DNA of 64,000 nucleotides, from the NCBI GenBank assembly GCA_947499005.1, contig CANMML010000007.1, positions 1-64,000 of the forward strand, in the 5' to 3' direction. Both the position numbers and the translations under genes were made by a program. Within the stretch, counting starts at the first letter, position 1. Each line of letters opens with the position of its first letter. Shown here in pieces: positions 58,231 to 64,000 of this stretch. A model generated the notes under the pieces. That model was not told where the DNA came from and ran no database searches. It worked only from the letters and a program-made list of their open reading frames with translations. This DNA is from an uncultured Aquimarina sp. GTDB taxonomy: Bacteria; Bacteroidota; Bacteroidia; Flavobacteriales; Flavobacteriaceae.

Positions 58231-60312
58231 ATGCCTAAAAACCCATATCAATATATCAACCGAGATTTAAGTTGGTTACAGTTTAATGCACGTGTTCTTC
58301 AAGAGGCAGCTGATGAGTCCGTCCCGTTGTTAGAAAGACTACGTTTTATTGGTATTTTTTCTAATAATTTAGATGAATTTTTTAGAGTTCGTTATGCAGC
58401 AGTACAGCGTATTGTAATTGCTGGGAAAACAGGAAAAAGAGCACTTTATGGAAAAGAAGCTCAGTTGTTATTGGAAGAAATTACAAATATTGTAATAGAG
58501 CAGCAAACGAAAAGTCTACAAATTATTCGTCACATTCAAGAGGAATTAGAAAAGCATGGAATTCATATAATAAAAGAACATCAAGTAAAATCTAGTCAGC
58601 ATGAGTATCTTAAAAACTTTTTTAAAGAGAAGGTACGTCCACTATTGATGACTTTTATGCTAGATGAGTTTGATAAATTTCCTCATCTAAAAGATAAAGC
58701 AGCTTATTTGGCAGTAAAATTAACATTGAATGAGGATACTTTAGGTTTTGAGAAAGGAGATGTTAGTGATAAGATTTTCGCACTTATAGAAATCCCAACA
58801 ACTATTAATCGATTTGTGGTATTGCCAAAAGAATCGGACGGGTCTCAATCAGTAATTATAATAGATGATTTGATTCGATATTGTATGGAAGAGATCTTTA
58901 ATATTTTCGAATATGTCGATTGTACAGCTCACATGATTAAAATTACTAGAGATGCAGAATTAGATATTGATAATGATTTTAAGAAAAGCTTTATTGAAAA
59001 AATTTCGAAGAGTGTACATTTAAGAAGAGATGGAAATCCTGTTCGTTTTGTTTATGATCAAAATATAGACGGAGAAACATTGCAATTTCTTATGCATAAA
59101 TTAGAGATTGATGAGACTGATAGTATTATACCCGGAGGGAGATATCACAATAGAAGGGATTATATGAATTTCCCAACACTAGGGCATGAAGAGCTTACGT
59201 ATCCAAAATTAAAACCATTGCCGGTTAAAGGGCTAGAGACATCGGGGAGTATATTTAAAACTATCGTGAATAAGGATTATTTGCTCTATACGCCTTATCA
59301 AAGCTTTTCATATGTTATAAACTTTTTGAGAGAAGCTGCTATTGATCCTAAGGTAAAATCAATTAAGATTACAATTTATAGGCTTTCTAATATTTCTCAA
59401 GTAGCTAATGCATTAATTAATGCTGCTAAAAATGGGAAGGATGTTATGGTGCAAATTGAGTTAAGGGCTAGGTTTGATGAGGAAAATAATATCAAATATG
59501 CCGAAATTATGCAGGAAGAAGGGGTAAAACTTGTTTTTGGAGTTCCTGGTTTAAAGGTGCATTCAAAAACTTGTGTAGTTGAGAGAAATGAAAAAGGCAA
59601 AATAAAGCGTTATGGATTTATAAGTACTGGTAATTTTAATGAATCTACAGCTAAAATCTATACAGATTATACTTTGTTTACCAGTAATGCTGCTATTTTG
59701 AAAGACCTTAATAAGGTTTTTAACTTTTTTGAAATCAATTATAAAGTAAATAGATACAAACATCTTATAGTGTCACCGCATTACTCTAGAAAGGTGTTTT
59801 CAAAACTCATAGATAAAGAAATAGCTAATAAATTAGCAGGAAGAGAAGCGTATATTAGGATTAAATTGAATAGTCTTACAGATCATGATATGATAGATAA
59901 GCTATATGGAGCTAGTAATGCGGGGGTAAAGATAGATTTAATTGTAAGAGGGATGTCTTGCTTGGTTTCGGGAGTAGAAGGGATGAGTGCTAATATAAGA
60001 GTTATTAGTGTTGTGGATAAATTTTTGGAACACCCTCGATTATTTATATTTTGCAATGATGGAGATCCGAAAGTATTCATTTCTTCTGCTGATTGGATGA
60101 CACGAAATTTAGATAGAAGAGTAGAAGTAGGTTGTCCTATTTTTGATAAAAATATAAAAAAGCAATTAATAGATACTTATGAAATTTGTTGGAAAGACAA
60201 TGTGAAAGCTAGAATATTAGACGAGTATAAAATCAATGATTATGTTGTAAATTCAGCACCTTATAATAGGTCTCAAGTTTCATTATATGAGTATTACAAA
60301 AATTTAAGTTAG
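58231..60312 (+). CDS. ppk1: polyphosphate kinase 1
   Basis: NRDLSWLQFNARVLQEA, NNLDEFFRVR, VHSKTCVVER, GFISTGNFNESTAKIYTD. Confidence 0.96.
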   Translation: MPKNPYQYINRDLSWLQFNARVLQEAADESVPLLERLRFIGIFSNNLDEFFRVRYAAVQRIVIAGKTGKRALYGKEAQLLLEEITNIVIEQQTKSLQIIRHIQEELEKHGIHIIKEHQVKSSQHEYLKNFFKEKVRPLLMTFMLDEFDKFPHLKDKAAYLAVKLTLNEDTLGFEKGDVSDKIFALIEIPTTINRFVVLPKESDGSQSVIIIDDLIRYCMEEIFNIFEYVDCTAHMIKITRDAELDIDNDFKKSFIEKISKSVHLRRDGNPVRFVYDQNIDGETLQFLMHKLEIDETDSIIPGGRYHNRRDYMNFPTLGHEELTYPKLKPLPVKGLETSGSIFKTIVNKDYLLYTPYQSFSYVINFLREAAIDPKVKSIKITIYRLSNISQVANALINAAKNGKDVMVQIELRARFDEENNIKYAEIMQEEGVKLVFGVPGLKVHSKTCVVERNEKGKIKRYGFISTGNFNESTAKIYTDYTLFTSNAAILKDLNKVFNFFEINYKVNRYKHLIVSPHYSRKVFSKLIDKEIANKLAGREAYIRIKLNSLTDHDMIDKLYGASNAGVKIDLIVRGMSCLVSGVEGMSANIRVISVVDKFLEHPRLFIFCNDGDPKVFISSADWMTRNLDRRVEVGCPIFDKNIKKQLIDTYEICWKDNVKARILDEYKINDYVVNSAPYNRSQVSLYEYYKNLS

Positions 60313-60319
60313 TGGTATT

Positions 60320-61216
60320 TTGATAGATATTAGTAAATATGGAGCCATAGATATAGGTTCTAATGCAGTTAGGTTGTTGATAGGTTCAGTAACATCGAAA
60401 AAAGGAGAAAACCCTAGATTCAAAAAGACAAGTTTGGTTCGTGTGCCTATACGATTGGGAGCTGATGTGTTTTTAGAAAATAAAGTATCTAAGCGAAATG
60501 CTAAGCGCTTAATAGATACAATGAAGTCTTATGCGCTTCTTATGAAAACTCATGGAGTAAAAAACTACCGTGCTTGTGCAACTTCGGCGATGCGTAATGC
60601 TGATAACGGAAAAGAAATAGTTGGAAAAATACTTAAGGAATCAGGTATTACTATAGAGATTATAGATGGTAGTGATGAAGCAGCTATTATAGCAATGACA
60701 GACCTTCATGAATTAACAAGTAGAGATCGGAATTATCTTTACGTAGATGTAGGTGGTGGGAGTACCGAGTTTACAGTTTATCATGAAGGGGAAAGAATTG
60801 CTTCTAAATCATTTCAGTTAGGAACAGTACGCTTGTTAAATGATTTAGTGCCTCAATCTAGATGGGATGAAGTTAAATCATGGATAAAAAAACATACAAC
60901 AGATTTTGATAATATCGCTTTGATAGGTTCAGGAGGAAATATTAATAATATTTTTAAGACTAGCGGTACTTCAAATGGAAAACCTCTATCATATATGTAT
61001 TTGGTCGAATATTATAAAAAATTAAAGTCCTTAAGCTATGAAGAAAGGATTTGGGAGCTAAATTTGAATTTTGATCGTGCAGATGTAATTGTACCAGCTG
61101 CCGAGATATTTCTTTTCGCAATGAAATGGAGTAAAGCGCAAAATATATATGTACCTAAGATTGGTTTGGCTGATGGAATAATAAAGTCACTTTACCGAGC
61201 AGATATTGAGGATTAG
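60320..61216 (+). CDS. Ppx/GppA-type exopolyphosphatase (TTG start)
   Basis: AIDIGSNAVRLLIG; YLYVDVGGGSTEFTVY; IGSGGNINNIF. Confidence 0.92.
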   Translation: MIDISKYGAIDIGSNAVRLLIGSVTSKKGENPRFKKTSLVRVPIRLGADVFLENKVSKRNAKRLIDTMKSYALLMKTHGVKNYRACATSAMRNADNGKEIVGKILKESGITIEIIDGSDEAAIIAMTDLHELTSRDRNYLYVDVGGGSTEFTVYHEGERIASKSFQLGTVRLLNDLVPQSRWDEVKSWIKKHTTDFDNIALIGSGGNINNIFKTSGTSNGKPLSYMYLVEYYKKLKSLSYEERIWELNLNFDRADVIVPAAEIFLFAMKWSKAQNIYVPKIGLADGIIKSLYRADIED

Positions 61217-61339
61217 ATCTATTTATCTGTTTTTTAGTATGTTATGTTATTTTTATTAACTAATTTTAACAAGAGCAATTTTGTTTTAAAGCTTTTTTGT
61301 GAGAAAAATAGTAACATTGTATAACACAAATTATTAATA

Positions 61340-61978
61340 ATGACAAAAAAAATACTTTTTTTATTAGGTATTCTGCTTTTTGCAGCAGTATCTATAGAGG
61401 CTCAAGAAGAGCATCGATATGGGTTTAGAATAGGGGTAAATTATAGTGAATTAGACTTTGAAGATAGAACAATTGGTGTTTTTGGAGGAGATGATGGAGC
61501 TCGTATTGGAGCAGCAGTAGGTTTCTTTGCTCAATATTATTTATCTGAAAGATGGTCAATTCAACCAGAATTACAATATTCTGCACAAGGGGAACGCTCT
61601 AGAGTTTTGGGAGTTAATACTGGAGTTCAAGGAGAAGATTCTGAAGATCGTTTAAAGGTGAATTTGCTTCAATTACCCGTAGTGCTTAATTTTCATTTAA
61701 AGAAGTTGAGTCTTTCAGTAGGTCCTCAAGCAGGGGTTCGTATATGGGAGTGGGAAAGAGAAGATAATTACGAAACATTACAATTTTCTGTAATTGGAGG
61801 CGTTGGTTACGATATAACAGATAATTTAGGAGTTAACCTAAGAGCTTCTTATGGTATTTCTGATGCTTTGGATGCACAAGAAACTAGTTTTAATGATGTG
61901 ACAAACAGAGAAGAAATAACTCTTTTAGCAAAAGCTGTCAATCATTATGTGCAGCTTTCATTAACGTATAGGATGTAA
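61340..61978 (+). CDS. outer-membrane beta-barrel protein (PorT-like)
   Basis: Signal peptide ILFAAVSIEAQ; YGFRIGVNYSEL...aromatic C-terminal strand. Confidence 0.85.
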   Translation: MTKKILFLLGILLFAAVSIEAQEEHRYGFRIGVNYSELDFEDRTIGVFGGDDGARIGAAVGFFAQYYLSERWSIQPELQYSAQGERSRVLGVNTGVQGEDSEDRLKVNLLQLPVVLNFHLKKLSLSVGPQAGVRIWEWEREDNYETLQFSVIGGVGYDITDNLGVNLRASYGISDALDAQETSFNDVTNREEITLLAKAVNHYVQLSLTYRM

Positions 61979-61994
61979 GTAAAGGATTTCAATT

Positions 61995-62040
61995 CAAAAA
62001 ACAGAAAGCTATTCGTGAATCGAGTAGCTTTCTGTTTTTG
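61995..62040 (+). terminator. hairpin terminator
   Basis: CAAAAAACAGAAAGCTATTCG / CGAGTAGCTTTCTGTTTTTG. Confidence 0.8.
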
Positions 62041-62223
62041 AGATATTATTAAAAGCATGTAATATATCTTAGCGAATAAGTATAAAATTCAATTTTAATT
62101 GAATTTTACTAATTAAAAACAACTATACAATATATGATTTGTTGATATGATTTAAAGAGCTATATTTGGCTCCGATTATTAGTAGTATCACCAACTATTA
62201 GTTTTTAATAAGCGTATTTAAAA

Positions 62224-63234
62224 ATGAAAATACTAGTAACAGGAGCAGCTGGATTTATAGGTTATCATTTAGTAGATAAATTACTAAAGAATGGTTTAGA
62301 AGTAGTTGGTTTAGATAATTTGAATGAATATTATGACGTAAATCTTAAGCTAGATAGGCTTAAGGAGCTTGGAGTGAGTGGTTTGTGTCAATTGGGAGGC
62401 TTGTTGGAAAGCGAAATATCTTCAAAATTTAAGTTTCAAAAATTAGATTTATTAGATTATAATAAGTTAGATAATCTTTTTCAAGATCAAAATTTTGATA
62501 TAGTAGTAAATCTTGCAGCCCAATCTGGAGTTAGATACTCTCTTGAAAAACCCCATTCTTATGTACAATCAAATATTGTAGGCTTTGTTAATATATTGGA
62601 ATGTTGTAAAAATCATTCAATTAGGCATTTAGTATATGCGTCTAGTTCTTCAGTTTATGGTAATAATGAAAAAATACCATTTTCTGAAAGTGATAGAGTG
62701 GATCATCCAGTAAGCATTTATGCTGCAACAAAAAAAAGTAATGAGTTAATGGCTCATACCTATAGTTATATTTATAATCTGCCTACTACAGGTCTTAGGT
62801 TTTTTACAGTTTATGGACCTTGGGGTAGACCAGATATGGCTCCGATACTTTTTGCAACTGCAATTAGCGAGGATAAACCAATTAAGGTGTATAATCATGG
62901 GGATATGCAAAGAGACTTTACTTATATAGATGATATTATTTCAGGAATAGAGATTGTCTTAAATAGTGTGCCTGTTAAAGATAATGATTCACCTCCTTTC
63001 GAAATAAATAATATAGGTAATGGTACTCCTGTGAATTTAATGGATTTTATTGCAGCAATAGAGGATACTATGGGGGTAGAGGCAAAGAAAGATTTCATTG
63101 ATATCCAGCCAGGTGATGTTCCTAGAACATGGGCAGATACTTCTAGTTTAGAAAGTAAAGGGTATAAGAGCTCTACTCCAGTAAAAGCAGGGGTAGATAA
63201 ATTTATAGATTGGTACAAAACATATTATGAATAG
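62224..63234 (+). CDS. NAD-dependent nucleotide-sugar epimerase (UDP-glucuronate 4-epimerase-like)
   Basis: VTGAAGFIGYHLVDKLL, YASSSSVYGNN, YAATKKSNEL. Confidence 0.92.
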   Translation: MKILVTGAAGFIGYHLVDKLLKNGLEVVGLDNLNEYYDVNLKLDRLKELGVSGLCQLGGLLESEISSKFKFQKLDLLDYNKLDNLFQDQNFDIVVNLAAQSGVRYSLEKPHSYVQSNIVGFVNILECCKNHSIRHLVYASSSSVYGNNEKIPFSESDRVDHPVSIYAATKKSNELMAHTYSYIYNLPTTGLRFFTVYGPWGRPDMAPILFATAISEDKPIKVYNHGDMQRDFTYIDDIISGIEIVLNSVPVKDNDSPPFEINNIGNGTPVNLMDFIAAIEDTMGVEAKKDFIDIQPGDVPRTWADTSSLESKGYKSSTPVKAGVDKFIDWYKTYYE

Positions 63235-63252
63235 GCTTAACAAGAGAAATAG

Positions 63253-64000
63253 ATGATAAAGAATATTTGTTGTATTGGAGCAGGTTATGTTGGTGGTCCA
63301 ACAATGTCAATTATTGCTTTAAAAAGCCCTCATATAAAAGTTACTGTAGTTGATTTAAATCAAGAAAGAATTGACGCATGGAATGGTGAAGATCTTGATA
63401 AATTACCTGTATATGAACCTGGTTTGGCAGAAGTGGTAGATCAATGTAGAGGTAAGAATTTGTTTTTCTCTACAGAGGTAGACAAAGCTATCGATAAAGC
63501 AGATGCAATTTTTATATCCGTAAATACTCCAACAAAAACTTATGGGGTAGGAAAAGGAATGGCAGCAGATTTAAAATACATTGAATTATGTGCTAGGCAA
63601 ATTGCCCGAGTAGCAACTTCTGATAAAATTGTAATAGAAAAGTCAACATTACCAGTTAGAACAGCGGAGGCAATCGCTAATATTTTAAAAAACACAGGTA
63701 ATGGTGTAGATTTTCAAATACTTTCTAATCCAGAATTCTTAGCAGAAGGGACAGCAGTTAGTGATCTTATGAGTCCAGATAGGGTTCTTATAGGAGGAGA
63801 ACAAACTGAAAAAGGTAAAAAAGCTGCTGAGAAATTGGTAGATGTATATAAAAACTGGGTTGATGAAGATAAAATTTTGACGACTAATGTTTGGTCATCA
63901 GAATTGTCTAAGTTAACAGCAAATGCTTTTTTAGCACAAAGAGTTTCATCAATAAATGCAATGTCAGAACTGTGTGAAGTTACTGGAGCTGATGTAAACG
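63253..64000 (+). CDS. UDP-glucose 6-dehydrogenase-like protein, truncated by window end
   Basis: Own translation from ATG 63253: [44 protein letters not shown]...; [12 protein letters not shown]. Confidence 0.9.
   Translation, partial: MIKNICCIGAGYVGGPTMSIIALKSPHIKVTVVDLNQERIDAWNGEDLDKLPVYEPGLAEVVDQCRGKNLFFSTEVDKAIDKADAIFISVNTPTKTYGVGKGMAADLKYIELCARQIARVATSDKIVIEKSTLPVRTAEAIANILKNTGNGVDFQILSNPEFLAEGTAVSDLMSPDRVLIGGEQTEKGKKAAEKLVDVYKNWVDEDKILTTNVWSSELSKLTANAFLAQRVSSINAMSELCEVTGADVN

Overview
The window is AT-rich chromosomal DNA from a marine-type Bacteroidota (Flavobacteriia) genome. The assignment rests on T9SS type A and B sorting domains, a PorP/SprF protein, GH16 polysaccharidases and bacillithiol biosynthesis. 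Most of it is ordinary core or accessory coding DNA: trehalose metabolism, an ECF sigma locus, two GH16 lectin enzymes, tsaE, lpd, a MoxR/VWA pair, metF, purM, pyrR-pyrB, rnz, pdxH, ppk1-ppx, and the start of a polysaccharide-sugar cluster. Three areas stand out. (1) At 1-3010, three single-gene units on the minus strand are each bounded by their own private 9-bp inverted repeat and separated by a conserved ~200-bp palindromic spacer. This is the architecture of integron gene cassettes and attC sites, but no integrase is in view. (2) At 35920-50868, a ~15-kb island is flanked by ~136-bp direct repeats that end inside the tRNA-His anticodon loop. It carries no recognisable integrase. Its cargo is a tightly packed five-gene minus-strand operon (707, ~1321, 272, 1181 and 867 aa) opposite a 7TMR-DISM/LuxR-type receptor-regulator. 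The 272-aa protein is an EEP-fold nuclease/phosphatase with CdtB-like motifs and the other four are giant, mostly unrecognisable proteins without signal peptides. This is the best candidate for an undescribed system. (3) A ~210-bp dispersed intergenic repeat occurs at 13.0 kb and 55.75 kb. All calls come from reading the sequence and supplied ORFs by eye; no database search was run.
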